DNA from: a virus
Virus record (IMG/VR): IMGVR_UViG_3300047550_003812
Coordinates: 1-24,260 of that record
Strand: one strand, 5' to 3'
Length of the DNA: 24,260 bases
Shown here: positions 16,450 through 23,693 of the stretch, piece by piece
Layout of the letters: the number at the start of each line of letters is the position of its first letter
Numbering within the stretch: position 1 is the first letter of the stretch
Made by a program: the position numbers and the translations under genes
Notes under the pieces: model-generated
Told to the model about the DNA's origin: nothing
Seen by the model: the letters and a program-made list of their open reading frames with translations, nothing else
The model's database searches: none

Positions 16450-16463
16450 AAAACAGTTATAGT
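16435..16463 (+). promoter_or_regulatory. Sigma70-type promoter for the lysis cassette
   Basis: TTGACA (16435-16440), a 17-base spacer and TATAGT (16458-16463): a perfect -35 and a -10 one base off consensus. It is in the 69-base gap upstream of the SleB-like gene, whose strong AGGAAGGA site precedes ATG 16494. Predicted start of transcription is near 16470. Confidence 0.65.
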
Positions 16464-16493
16464 TGCGACTTTCTTTAACCAGGAAGGAAAATT

Positions 16494-17033
16494 ATGTTTA
16501 TAATGAAATTATTTACCAAATTTTTTGGGTTACTACTTGTAATCGCTACTATCTATATGATAGTATCATACAAGTATGAGAATATCCCATTTAAAAATGA
16601 AACATACAAATCATATGTTACCGCTGGAAATGTTGACCGAATGTTAGATTGCCTGACAACAAACATTTATAATGAAGCTGCAACTGAGCCATTTGAGGGT
16701 AAACTTGCAGTAGCTCAGGTAACATTAAATCGTGTTGACCATCCAAAGTTTCCCAAAGATGTATGTAAAGTAGTATATGAAAAAAATATTTTCATGGAAA
16801 AAGTAGTATGTCAATTTAGTTGGTATTGCATGAAAGTTCCAAAAATCAATAAGGAAAGTGATGAATACCAAGAAAGTCTTGTAGCTGCAAAAAAAGTATT
16901 GCTTGAAGGGTTTAGGTTAGAATCTTTACGTGAAGCTATTTTTTATCATGCAGACTATGTGAATCCAAATTGGCCATACAAAAAAGTAAACAAAATTGGT
17001 AGGCACATCTTTTATTCGGAGAAGAAATCATGA
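16494..17033 (+). CDS. SleB-like cell wall hydrolase (endolysin)
   Basis: 179 residues. An N-terminal hydrophobic segment, FFGLLLVIATIYMIVSY (about 10-26), is a signal anchor or SAR-type segment. The hydrolase_2/SleB domain follows: LTTNIYNEAATEPFEGKLA with the likely catalytic Glu in NEA, VAQVTLNRV, and CQFSWYC near residue 105. SleB-type enzymes are lytic transglycosylases or amidase-like cell wall hydrolases. Start choice: GGAAGGA sits 5 bases before ATG 16494, better than the Met at 16503. The stop overlaps the putative holin start (ATGA at 17030). Expected to degrade host peptidoglycan at lysis. Confidence 0.86.
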   Translation: MFIMKLFTKFFGLLLVIATIYMIVSYKYENIPFKNETYKSYVTAGNVDRMLDCLTTNIYNEAATEPFEGKLAVAQVTLNRVDHPKFPKDVCKVVYEKNIFMEKVVCQFSWYCMKVPKINKESDEYQESLVAAKKVLLEGFRLESLREAIFYHADYVNPNWPYKKVNKIGRHIFYSEKKS

Positions 17034-17347
17034 ACAGTGACAATGTAATTTATCTTACCCTGCAAAAACTATTTTTTGATATTAAAAATCAACTTTCAAA
17101 TATCTCGGCTAGTTCATTAGAATGGCTTTCATATGTAGCACTTCATGCAGCAACTATCCCTGCTTTTATAGCATTAATGACTGGAATCGCAAATAAAGTT
17201 CCATCAATGGATGTTGTTTTGATTGTTTGGCTTTCATTATCATTGGCATTTGTTCGTGCAGTAGTTTTGAAAAATATGCTAAATATTGTTACTATCGGAC
17301 TAGGATTTCTTATTCAGGCTGTGTTTTTAACTTTGATTTTCTTTTGA
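17030..17347 (+). CDS. Putative holin (three-TM small membrane protein)
   Basis: 105 residues with three hydrophobic segments: about 31-52 (LSYVALHAATIPAFIALMTG), 59-79 (VVLIVWLSLSLAFVRAVVL) and 84-105 (LNIVTIGLGFLIQAVFLTLI). A polar N-terminal 25 residues precede them. No family signature is recognised. Size, topology and coupling by ATGA to a secreted hydrolase suggest a holin. It could instead be an unrelated membrane protein. Confidence 0.6.
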   Translation: MNSDNVIYLTLQKLFFDIKNQLSNISASSLEWLSYVALHAATIPAFIALMTGIANKVPSMDVVLIVWLSLSLAFVRAVVLKNMLNIVTIGLGFLIQAVFLTLIFF

Positions 17348-17348
17348 A

Positions 17349-17837
17349 ATGATTGCTACTAGCAAAGATCGTTATAGTTTTCCAATGAACAACTATATGC
17401 AAAAATTGCAAGAGAACCCTTCTAACTCAGAAGTATTGGAATGGATAAAATACTATGAAGAATTAAAGTTGCTTGAAACAAAATTAGAAAAGGATGAATC
17501 TTGGAAGAAACATAACTTAGAATATGACCTAAGAAGTTCCGAATACCACTGCAATAAAGTCAGACAAAGTAACATATATTCACAAAATTTATATGCTGCA
17601 CTTTGTAACAATAGCTTTAGAAAGATCGATATTGTTCCTATTCTTGAAGAATTAGAGTGGAGTTGTTCTTGGCGTAGTGCAGGTGGTATTGTAGCTCATA
17701 TGAAACAAGAGGGCGATTATATTGATTGGTATTGTAGTGGCATAGGTGAAACGAATGGTTACGTACCTGAATCTGTAGTAACAGATGAAATACGTGAAGA
17801 CCTTAAGAAATTAGGGTGGAAAATATTGGAGGAATAA
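17349..17837 (+). CDS. Conserved-looking phage protein of unknown function
   Basis: 162 residues, function not recognised. The first half is a helical, charged segment (VLEWIKYYEELKLLETKLEK), likely coiled coil. The second half, ELEWSCSWRSAGGIVAHM, then GDYIDWYCSGIGETNGYVP, is a Trp/Cys-rich motif that looks under constraint and resembles proteins of other tailed phages by eye. The start at 17349 has no clear ribosome binding site and lies one base after the upstream stop; Met13 (17385) is an alternative. Ends two bases before the next gene. Confidence 0.7.
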   Translation: MIATSKDRYSFPMNNYMQKLQENPSNSEVLEWIKYYEELKLLETKLEKDESWKKHNLEYDLRSSEYHCNKVRQSNIYSQNLYAALCNNSFRKIDIVPILEELEWSCSWRSAGGIVAHMKQEGDYIDWYCSGIGETNGYVPESVVTDEIREDLKKLGWKILEE

Positions 17838-17838
17838 T

Positions 17839-18129
17839 ATGTCAACTCCCACAGAAAAAGCAAAAAATGCAACTCGTAGGTTCCGTGATGAAAACGCAGT
17901 TAAAAGGCAAACTAAAATTGCAAAATCTCATGGGTTTACAGATCAAGCAACACTAAGAGAACCGCACCGTTTTCATAAACACCATGCGGTTAATTGCGGC
18001 AATCCATCATGCTTTATGTGTGCAAACCCTAGAAAAATCTTCAAAGAAAAAACAATTCAAGAACAAAGATTCTACCAAGACCCTGATATGCCTAATGACA
18101 AACATAGTAATGGGTTGCCTCCCTTATAA
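17839..18129 (+). CDS. Small conserved protein with HRFHKHHAVNCGNPSCFMC motif
   Basis: 96 residues. The middle part contains a His-rich run followed by CGNPSCFMCANPRK, a possible small zinc site formed by Cys and His residues; this then leads into KEKTIQEQRF. Similar short proteins are seen in phages and bacteria, of unknown role. GGAGGAATAAT precedes the ATG, a strong ribosome binding site. Another open frame over 17984-18193 on the same strand is its shadow. Confidence 0.75.
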   Translation: MSTPTEKAKNATRRFRDENAVKRQTKIAKSHGFTDQATLREPHRFHKHHAVNCGNPSCFMCANPRKIFKEKTIQEQRFYQDPDMPNDKHSNGLPPL

Positions 18130-18131
18130 AA

Positions 18132-19034
18132 ATGAATATTTTACTTTTAGGTGGCGCCGGATATATAGGTTCTTTATTTTCTCAAAAATCTAAATATCCT
18201 ATAAAAATTATAGACCTATGTCTATTCAACAGAACTTTTACACCTAACTTGAAGATAGAAAATTACAATGATACGGATATTAGTGAAGCTGATGTAATTA
18301 TTTGTTTGGCTGGGCATAGTAGTGTACAAATGTGTGAATATAGTCCTAACAGGTCGTGGACAAATAATGTTCAATATTTTAGAAATTTATGCGAACGTAT
18401 TCAAAAACATCAAAAGTTAATATATGCATCTAGTGCTAGCGTTTATGGAAAAACATCTTCAGTATCATCTGAAACCAGTAACATCAACTTTAATGTATTA
18501 AATCATTACGATCTGCAAAAAATTACTGTTGATTTGATAGCCAATAAATATATTGCTGAAGGAAAAAATATCATAGGATTAAGATTTGGAACCGTCAATG
18601 GAGCAAGTCCAAACACAAGGTGTGATTTAATGATAAATTCTATGATGAAGGCAGCTAAAGAAAAGGGTTATATTAATGCAAAAAATTTAAAGATTCGTAG
18701 AGCAATTTTAGGTATAAATGATGCTTGTCGGGCTTTAGATTTAATTATAGAAGAAAACTTAGAACCAGGACAATATAATTTATCTTCCTTCAACAGTAAT
18801 GTTGGTGAAATAGCTAACATGGTTTCAGAAATTATGAAGGTAAAAATTGTCAAACAACAAGATGATCCGATAGCATATGATTTTGAATTATGTACAAAAA
18901 AATTTATTCATGCTACAGGATTCATATTCAACGACAACTTAGAAATATTGGTTAATGGATTGCAAGAATATAGCTCACTAATAAAGTTTGATGTGAGAGA
19001 TAATGATAGATACTTTGAACGTTACATGTCTTGA
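18132..19034 (+). CDS. NAD-dependent nucleotide-sugar epimerase/dehydratase (extended SDR)
   Basis: 300 residues. The NAD-binding GGAGYIG is at residues 7-13 (GxxGxxG). ASSASVYGK supplies the catalytic Ser, and HYDLQKITVD gives the YxxxK pair. NLSSFNSNVGEIANMV is the usual substrate-domain hinge. It most likely acts on a nucleotide sugar; the exact reaction cannot be read. It overlaps the next gene by 32 bases, and with it and the glycosyltransferase after it forms a three-gene sugar unit. It lacks features that would let me call it HldD despite the heptose-type genes downstream. Confidence 0.83.
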   Translation: MNILLLGGAGYIGSLFSQKSKYPIKIIDLCLFNRTFTPNLKIENYNDTDISEADVIICLAGHSSVQMCEYSPNRSWTNNVQYFRNLCERIQKHQKLIYASSASVYGKTSSVSSETSNINFNVLNHYDLQKITVDLIANKYIAEGKNIIGLRFGTVNGASPNTRCDLMINSMMKAAKEKGYINAKNLKIRRAILGINDACRALDLIIEENLEPGQYNLSSFNSNVGEIANMVSEIMKVKIVKQQDDPIAYDFELCTKKFIHATGFIFNDNLEILVNGLQEYSSLIKFDVRDNDRYFERYMS

Positions 19035-20211
19035 TAAATGTCTTTGTTGTCAAAGACATAATCTTGTGACCGTATTAGATTTAAAAACGCAACCCTTAGC
19101 TAATTCATATTTGAAAGATAGTTCTGAAAAAGAATTCAGTTATCCATTAGCACTAAATTATTGCAATGATTGCAGTCATTTACAATTAACTCATGCAGTA
19201 AATCCTGATCTTCTTTTTAAGAATTATCTGTATGTGAGTGGAACTACACAAACCTTACGTGATTATTTTGATAGGTTTGTAAAAATAACAAGCGTATATT
19301 TGCCTAATTTAGATAAGTATAATGTATTAGACATTGCCTGCAACGACGGTTCGCAATTAGATGTGTATAAAAAATATGGGCATAATACTTATGGTATTGA
19401 TCCTGCAGAAAATCTATATCATTTAAGTAGTAAAAATCATAAAGTCATTTGTGATTACTTTACACAATCTTCAATAGATAAATTGGACATAGATAGTTTT
19501 GATGTCATCATAGCTCAGAATGTTTTTGCACACAATTTTTATCCAGATGAATTTTTAAAAGTTTGCAGATCAAAGTTAAGTATTAATGGCAAATTGTTTG
19601 TGCAAACTAGTCAATCGGATATGGTCAAGTATGGTCAGTTCGATACTATATATCATGAACATATTTCTTTCTTCAATATACATTCAATGTATCATTTAGC
19701 AAAACGAACGGGAATGTACTTAGAGGACGTGTTAAAAACAGATATCCATGGCACAAGTTATGTTTTTGTTCTATCATCAGATTCTAAGAATGACAATTCT
19801 AAATTGTTATTAATAAATGAACCCAAACAAACGTTAGAAGATGCAAAGCTTTTTGCTGAAAAGGCCTTACGTACTGTCATCAATTTGAAAGAAGAGTTGA
19901 ACAAATACAAAAACTGTTATATTGTTGGTTATGGTGCGGCTGCGAAAGGAAACACTGTACTTAATTTTGGGGATATTAATTTAGATTATATCATAGATGA
20001 TAATACATTGAAACAAGGTATGTACACACCTGGCCGAAAAATAAAAATCATTTCTCTAGATGAAATGCTAGATCAAGCAGGTGATCGTGATATTGTTTGG
20101 GTACCTTTGTCATGGAATTTTTTTGATGAAATACGTAAACGTGTCAAGGAAAAATATGATAAACCTACAACCTTTATTAAATATTTTCCTGAGTTGAAAA
20201 TTGTAATATGA
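19003..20211 (+). CDS. Deoxysugar-type C-methyltransferase with zinc-binding N-domain
   Basis: 402 residues. Zinc-type Cys pairs C13/C16 and C54/C57 (KCLCCQ, YCNDCSHLQL) match the Methyltransf_13 N-domain. The SAM-binding motif VLDIACNDGSQLDVY comes next. The catalytic YHEHISFF lies in FDTIYHEHISFFNI, and the C-terminal domain (YIVGYGAAAKGNTVLNFGD) matches Methyltransf_14. This architecture is that of TylC3/NovU-like enzymes that methylate a sugar carbon. The start at ATG 19003 overlaps the epimerase by 32 bases. The genes together suggest synthesis of a branched-chain or methylated sugar. Confidence 0.87.
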   Translation: MIDTLNVTCLDKCLCCQRHNLVTVLDLKTQPLANSYLKDSSEKEFSYPLALNYCNDCSHLQLTHAVNPDLLFKNYLYVSGTTQTLRDYFDRFVKITSVYLPNLDKYNVLDIACNDGSQLDVYKKYGHNTYGIDPAENLYHLSSKNHKVICDYFTQSSIDKLDIDSFDVIIAQNVFAHNFYPDEFLKVCRSKLSINGKLFVQTSQSDMVKYGQFDTIYHEHISFFNIHSMYHLAKRTGMYLEDVLKTDIHGTSYVFVLSSDSKNDNSKLLLINEPKQTLEDAKLFAEKALRTVINLKEELNKYKNCYIVGYGAAAKGNTVLNFGDINLDYIIDDNTLKQGMYTPGRKIKIISLDEMLDQAGDRDIVWVPLSWNFFDEIRKRVKEKYDKPTTFIKYFPELKIVI

Positions 20212-20951
20212 AAACAGTAATAACACATTTCTACAATGAAGAATATTTGCTACCATGGTGGTTAGAGCACCATAAAAAATATTTTGATTTTGGTATCTTG
20301 ATAGATTACGCATCCACTGATAATTCTGTTTCAATTATTAAAGAAATATGCCCGCATTGGCAAATTTTACCTTCAGGTAACGCTGAATTTGATTCAAATT
20401 TATTAGATAGAGAAATTGAATTTTATGAAAGACAGGTCACTGGATGGAGGATCGCATTAACAGTAACTGAATTTTTAGTAGGTGATGTTAATAGCTTATT
20501 TGTAGATACAAAGGCTAGAATGCAATGGTATATACCCGGAATTAGATTTACAAGTTGGAATCCAGAAGGAACTTTAGATAAAAATTTACCACTTTGGAAA
20601 CAAATTTATACAGGAGTACATTATAATACTGATCCTATAGCCCATCAATGCAGAAGTTTACATAATTTTAATGATATACAATACGCACCCGGCAGACATT
20701 ACTTGCCTCACAATACTGAAGATGCTTGTATTTTTCACTATGCACATTGTATTGTTGGTAAATCAATGGTAGATCGCAGGCTACAAATACAACATAAAGT
20801 TTCTAAGTCAGATAAAGAACAAAATTTGGGATCACATCATTATTACGATTCAAATGGATTAAACATAGATAATTTGTACCACATGCACTATTCGTTTATT
20901 AATGTAAATGAAACTGATCTTTTCCAAACTGTTGCTAAATTTACAAAATAA
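20208..20951 (+). CDS. Family 2-type glycosyltransferase
   Basis: 247 residues. The N-terminus, KTVITHFYNEEYLLPWWLEHH with FGILIDYASTDNSVSIIKEI (first part), is the opening fold and DYxSTDxS donor region of glycosyl_transferase_2_4-like enzymes. The usual acceptor half is short and carries a His/Trp-rich stretch (PGRHYLPHNTEDACIFHYAH). Coupled by ATGA (20208-20211) to the C-methyltransferase. It probably transfers the sugar made by that unit; the acceptor is unknown. Confidence 0.75.
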   Translation: MKTVITHFYNEEYLLPWWLEHHKKYFDFGILIDYASTDNSVSIIKEICPHWQILPSGNAEFDSNLLDREIEFYERQVTGWRIALTVTEFLVGDVNSLFVDTKARMQWYIPGIRFTSWNPEGTLDKNLPLWKQIYTGVHYNTDPIAHQCRSLHNFNDIQYAPGRHYLPHNTEDACIFHYAHCIVGKSMVDRRLQIQHKVSKSDKEQNLGSHHYYDSNGLNIDNLYHMHYSFINVNETDLFQTVAKFTK

Positions 20952-20959
20952 AACTAAAA

Positions 20960-20993
20960 CTGTCACATTATTTTCATAATAGCAAACTATAAT
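20960..20993 (+). promoter_or_regulatory. Pho box with -10: PhoB-dependent promoter of pstS
   Basis: CTGTCAC (20960-20966), 4-base spacer ATTA, TTTTCAT (20971-20977): two heptamers in 11-base phase, the first fitting the CTGTCAY consensus and the second 5 of 7. A perfect TATAAT -10 follows at 20988-20993, 10 bases after the second heptamer, the classic Pho-box/-10 spacing with no -35 box. The pstS ATG is at 21025. AATAAATA at 20997-21004 is one base off a T4-type late box, so a second, late start is possible. Confidence 0.78.
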
Positions 20994-21024
20994 TGCAATA
21001 AATATTTTAACACAAGGAGAATAC

Positions 21025-22035
21025 ATGAATAAAATATTTGCAACATTGTTAAGTTTTTTCACTGCTTCAGCAATAGCAGCGGATATCACCGGAGCTGGTG
21101 CTACTTTCCCTTACCCAGTCTATGCTAAATGGGCAGAAGTCTACAAAAAAGAAACTGGAGTAGGATTAAACTATCAAAGTATTGGCAGTAGTGGTGGTAT
21201 CAGACAGATAAATGCCGGTACCGTTACTTTTGGAGCTACCGATGCGCCAGTAAAAGGCGAAGATTTAGACAAAGCAGGTCAGGTTCAATTTCCTGCAATT
21301 ATAGGTGGCACAGTGCCGATCGTTAATCTTGAAGGTTTTAAACCAGGTGAATTGCGTATTACTGGGCCAGTAATGGCTGAAGTTTTTATGGGTACCATTA
21401 CAAAGTGGAATGACCCAAAATTAGTTTCACTCAATCCAGGCAAACGTTTACCTGATCAAAACATCACGGTAGTACATCGTGCAGATGGTAGCGGCACTAC
21501 ATTCAATTGGACAGATTATCTTACCGTAGTAAGTCCAGAATGGTCACAACGTGTAGGTCGTGGTGCAGCAGTTAAATGGCCTGCGGCTAGCAGTGTAGGT
21601 GGTAAGGGCAATGAGGGTGTTGCTGCAAACGTTGCACGAATTAAAGGTAGTATTGGATATGTAGAGTATGCCTATGTAAAGAAAAACAATCTTGTATTCA
21701 TGCAGCTACAAAATCGCAACGGTCGTTGGGTAAGTCCAGATGATGTCACTTTTGCGGCTGCTGCTGATGGAGCTGACTGGTTTAGTGTTCCTGGAATGGG
21801 ATTGAGTATTGTTAATCAACCAAATCCAAATGCATGGCCCGTATCTAGTGCAAGTTTCATCATAATGTATAAAAACCCAAAAGACAAAGAACAAAGTGCT
21901 GATGTTATTAAGTTCTTTGACTGGGCTTTTAAGAATGGCAAGAATCTTGCCCTAGAACTAGATTATGTTCCATTACCGGATTCATTGACTAATCAAATAC
22001 GTCAACGTGTTTGGACACAAATCAATAACAAGTAA
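21025..22035 (+). CDS. pstS: Periplasmic phosphate-binding protein of the Pst transporter
   Basis: 336 residues. The signal peptide (residues 1-18, MNKIFATLLSFFTASAIA) is followed by ADITGAGATFPYPVYAKW. The phosphate-site motifs are present: SIGSSGGIRQI, ATDAP and HRADGSGTTFNW. It captures phosphate in the periplasm for the host Pst ABC transporter; no other pst genes are in view. Carried in phages such as cyanophages as an auxiliary metabolic gene. AAGGAG lies 7-8 bases before the ATG. It seems expressed from its own Pho-box promoter and ends before a strong hairpin at 22079-22100. The closest look is proteobacterial. Confidence 0.94.
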   Translation: MNKIFATLLSFFTASAIAADITGAGATFPYPVYAKWAEVYKKETGVGLNYQSIGSSGGIRQINAGTVTFGATDAPVKGEDLDKAGQVQFPAIIGGTVPIVNLEGFKPGELRITGPVMAEVFMGTITKWNDPKLVSLNPGKRLPDQNITVVHRADGSGTTFNWTDYLTVVSPEWSQRVGRGAAVKWPAASSVGGKGNEGVAANVARIKGSIGYVEYAYVKKNNLVFMQLQNRNGRWVSPDDVTFAAAADGADWFSVPGMGLSIVNQPNPNAWPVSSASFIIMYKNPKDKEQSADVIKFFDWAFKNGKNLALELDYVPLPDSLTNQIRQRVWTQINNK

Positions 22036-22041
22036 ATCGGC

Positions 22042-22100
22042 CTCAACGATTGAGAGGTGCTGGAATTCGTAACCAGCTAGTAGGACCGAAAGGTCCTACT
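22042..22100 (+). other. Three tandem hairpins after pstS (terminator or structured RNA)
   Basis: The arms are CTCAA/TTGAG (22042-22054, CGA loop); GCTGG/CCAGC (22059-22077, 9-base loop); and AGTAGGACC/GGTCCTACT around a GAAA tetraloop (22079-22100), a perfect 9-bp stem. No T-run directly follows (GTTTT begins 11 bases on). It may be a transcription or processing boundary, protecting the 3' end of pstS mRNA, or part of an unknown RNA; nothing indicates a tRNA. Confidence 0.6.
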
Positions 22101-22113
22101 GTCCCGTAATGTT

Positions 22114-22141
22114 TTGAAATGTTCTATTTTTTCGATAGAAT
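22114..22141 (+). promoter_or_regulatory. Possible sigma70 promoter for the peroxiredoxin operon
   Basis: TTGAAA (22114-22119), 16-base spacer, TAGAAT (22136-22141). Its -10 overlaps the 3' arm of a 6-bp palindrome (TTCTAT 22122-22127, ATAGAA 22135-22140), so the palindrome could be an operator or weak hairpin. The gene at 22169 has AAAGGA before its ATG. Confidence 0.4.
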
Positions 22142-22168
22142 AGCTTTTAATTTTTTGAAAGGAAATAT

Positions 22169-22702
22169 ATGAAAACAGTAGGTGATAGACTTGAATTTTT
22201 TGCTGTAACAGGCGTTAATCCAGGTAGCGATAAATTTTTTGATATTACACATAAAAGTTTTGAAGGCAAGTGGAAGGTAATTGTTTTTTATCCAAAAGAT
22301 TTTACGTTCGTTTGCCCAACAGAAATCGTAGCATATGACAAGTTGTTTCAAGACTTTGAAGATCGTGATGCAGTATTAATGACCGGAAGCACCGATAATG
22401 AATTTTGTAAGTTGGCTTGGCAAAATGCTCACCCTGATCTAAAGAAGATCAAGCATATTCAATTTGCTGATACACAGCGGGGTGATTTCAGTCTTGCAGA
22501 CCAACTAGGTGTATTTTTTAAGCCAGCAGGTGCTGCTCTACGTGCTACCTTTATTGTTGACCCCGGCAATGAAATTCAACATGTTACAGTCAACAACTTG
22601 AATGTTGGTCGTAGTCCAGAAGAAACTCTACGTGTGTTAGACGCCTTGCAAACTCAGGAATTATGTGCATGTAATCGTCAAGTAGGCGGGGAAACACTAT
22701 AA
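22169..22702 (+). CDS. AhpC-type peroxiredoxin
   Basis: 177 residues. The peroxidatic Cys49 is in KDFTFVCPTEI. The C-terminus ELCACN carries Cys166 and Cys168, which match the resolving CxC of actinobacterial-type AhpC. FYPKDFT and the later LRATFIVDPG are family landmarks. It reduces peroxides; the electron donor (AhpD, thioredoxin or similar) is not in the window. This is an auxiliary gene that could protect phage production under oxidative stress. Coupled to the next gene by TAATG (stop at 22700-22702). Confidence 0.92.
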   Translation: MKTVGDRLEFFAVTGVNPGSDKFFDITHKSFEGKWKVIVFYPKDFTFVCPTEIVAYDKLFQDFEDRDAVLMTGSTDNEFCKLAWQNAHPDLKKIKHIQFADTQRGDFSLADQLGVFFKPAGAALRATFIVDPGNEIQHVTVNNLNVGRSPEETLRVLDALQTQELCACNRQVGGETL

Positions 22703-23304
22703 TGTTAGAAACCATCTCTGAATTATTTCAAGAAGCATATAAACGTAATTGGATAACTGCCAGAGATGGCAACGCTAGTATTCGTTGGCATGATAGGGAT
22801 CATTTTTATGTAACACCTAGTGGTGTTCGTAAACAGATGTTACAGCCAGAAATGTTCAAAAAAATGAGTTTGGACGGTCTTACAAGTCTTCCATATACTG
22901 ATATCAGTTCTAATTTAAGACCTAGTGGCGAATTGCCCTTGCATATGGCACTACAAAGTAAAATTAATACTGAAGTTAGAGTTGTATTACATTTTCACCC
23001 TACATATACTGTAGCTGCTATGTATGCTGGTATTCAACTTCCGGATTTACTAAAAGAATTTCCTGAACTGAGTAGATATACCAGTGTTGCTCCTAATGTT
23101 CCGTTGATCCCTCCGATCACGAAAGAACTAGCAGATGCATGTGTTAAAAATATTGGGTACAATCCAGTAACTGGAACAGTACGATACAACATCGTAGGCA
23201 TGGATAGACATGGAGTGGTAGCAGTTGATACTAGTCCATGGCGAGCATTTGAACACATTGAAAGGTTGGAACATATATGTCGGATTGTTTTAGCCAGTAA
23301 ATGA
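22702..23304 (+). CDS. Class II aldolase/adducin-type sugar-phosphate enzyme
   Basis: 200 residues. Phosphate-site motifs GNASIR (23-28) and TPSG (38-41), the catalytic-type Glu77 in SGELPLHMAL, and zinc ligands His97, His99 (HFHP) and His170 (DRHGVVAV) are all present. The family includes fuculose- and rhamnulose-1-phosphate aldolases, ribulose-5-phosphate epimerase and methylthioribulose dehydratase; the substrate is not readable. Its place between the peroxiredoxin and heptose-phosphate genes suggests a sugar-phosphate step. Overlaps both neighbours. Confidence 0.85.
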   Translation: MLETISELFQEAYKRNWITARDGNASIRWHDRDHFYVTPSGVRKQMLQPEMFKKMSLDGLTSLPYTDISSNLRPSGELPLHMALQSKINTEVRVVLHFHPTYTVAAMYAGIQLPDLLKEFPELSRYTSVAPNVPLIPPITKELADACVKNIGYNPVTGTVRYNIVGMDRHGVVAVDTSPWRAFEHIERLEHICRIVLASK

Positions 23305-23693
23305 AAAAGATTTTTATAAACGGTACATTTGATATAATTCATTTAGGTCATCTAGCACTTTTTAACTATGCAAAGAGTCTAGGTGACTTTTTGCTTGTTG
23401 CCATTGATAGTGATAAAAGAGTAAAACAATTAAAAGGAAATGATCGTCCTATTAATAACCAAATAGAAAGAAAAACTCTACTAGAAAATCTAAAGGCAGT
23501 AGATGAGGTACAAATTTTTGACACAGACCAAGAACTGATAGATATAATTGCAACATGTGATGTTATGGTTAAGGGGTCAGACTATATTGGTAAACCTATT
23601 GTAGGTGAACATGTTTGCAAACAAATTATTTTTTTCGACAGAATAAATGGATACTCAACAACCAAAAAAATTCAAAGTATTACTAATAGGTGA
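23301..23693 (+). CDS. Heptose-1-phosphate adenylyltransferase-like nucleotidyltransferase
   Basis: 130 residues. NGTFDIIHLGHLALF carries the HxGH signature (residues 14-17). KQLKGNDRPINNQIER follows the HldE C-domain pattern, as do VKGSDY and YSTTKKIQ (the ISTTxxI-type end). HldC/HldE-type enzymes make ADP-heptose from heptose-1-phosphate. The start shares ATGA with the aldolase stop. It overlaps the kinase gene by 47 bases in another frame, so the two HldE domains are separate and in reversed order compared with E. coli. Confidence 0.83.
   Translation: MKKIFINGTFDIIHLGHLALFNYAKSLGDFLLVAIDSDKRVKQLKGNDRPINNQIERKTLLENLKAVDEVQIFDTDQELIDIIATCDVMVKGSDYIGKPIVGEHVCKQIIFFDRINGYSTTKKIQSITNR

Noticed and set aside
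17984-18193. 69-residue open frame on the + strand
   Set aside because: It overlaps two better genes in other frames and has no ribosome binding site or domain.
18132-19034. HldD (ADP-heptose epimerase) to complete the heptose pathway
   Set aside because: It is a generic extended SDR with nothing specific to HldD and is grouped with a C-methyltransferase, not with the heptose genes.
22042-22100. tRNA or hammerhead ribozyme
   Set aside because: Hairpin order and loop sizes do not fit a tRNA, and no CTGATGA core is present for a hammerhead.
22099-22116. Second Pho box before the peroxiredoxin
   Set aside because: CTGTCCC is followed at the right distance by TGTTTTG, which fits the second half site poorly.
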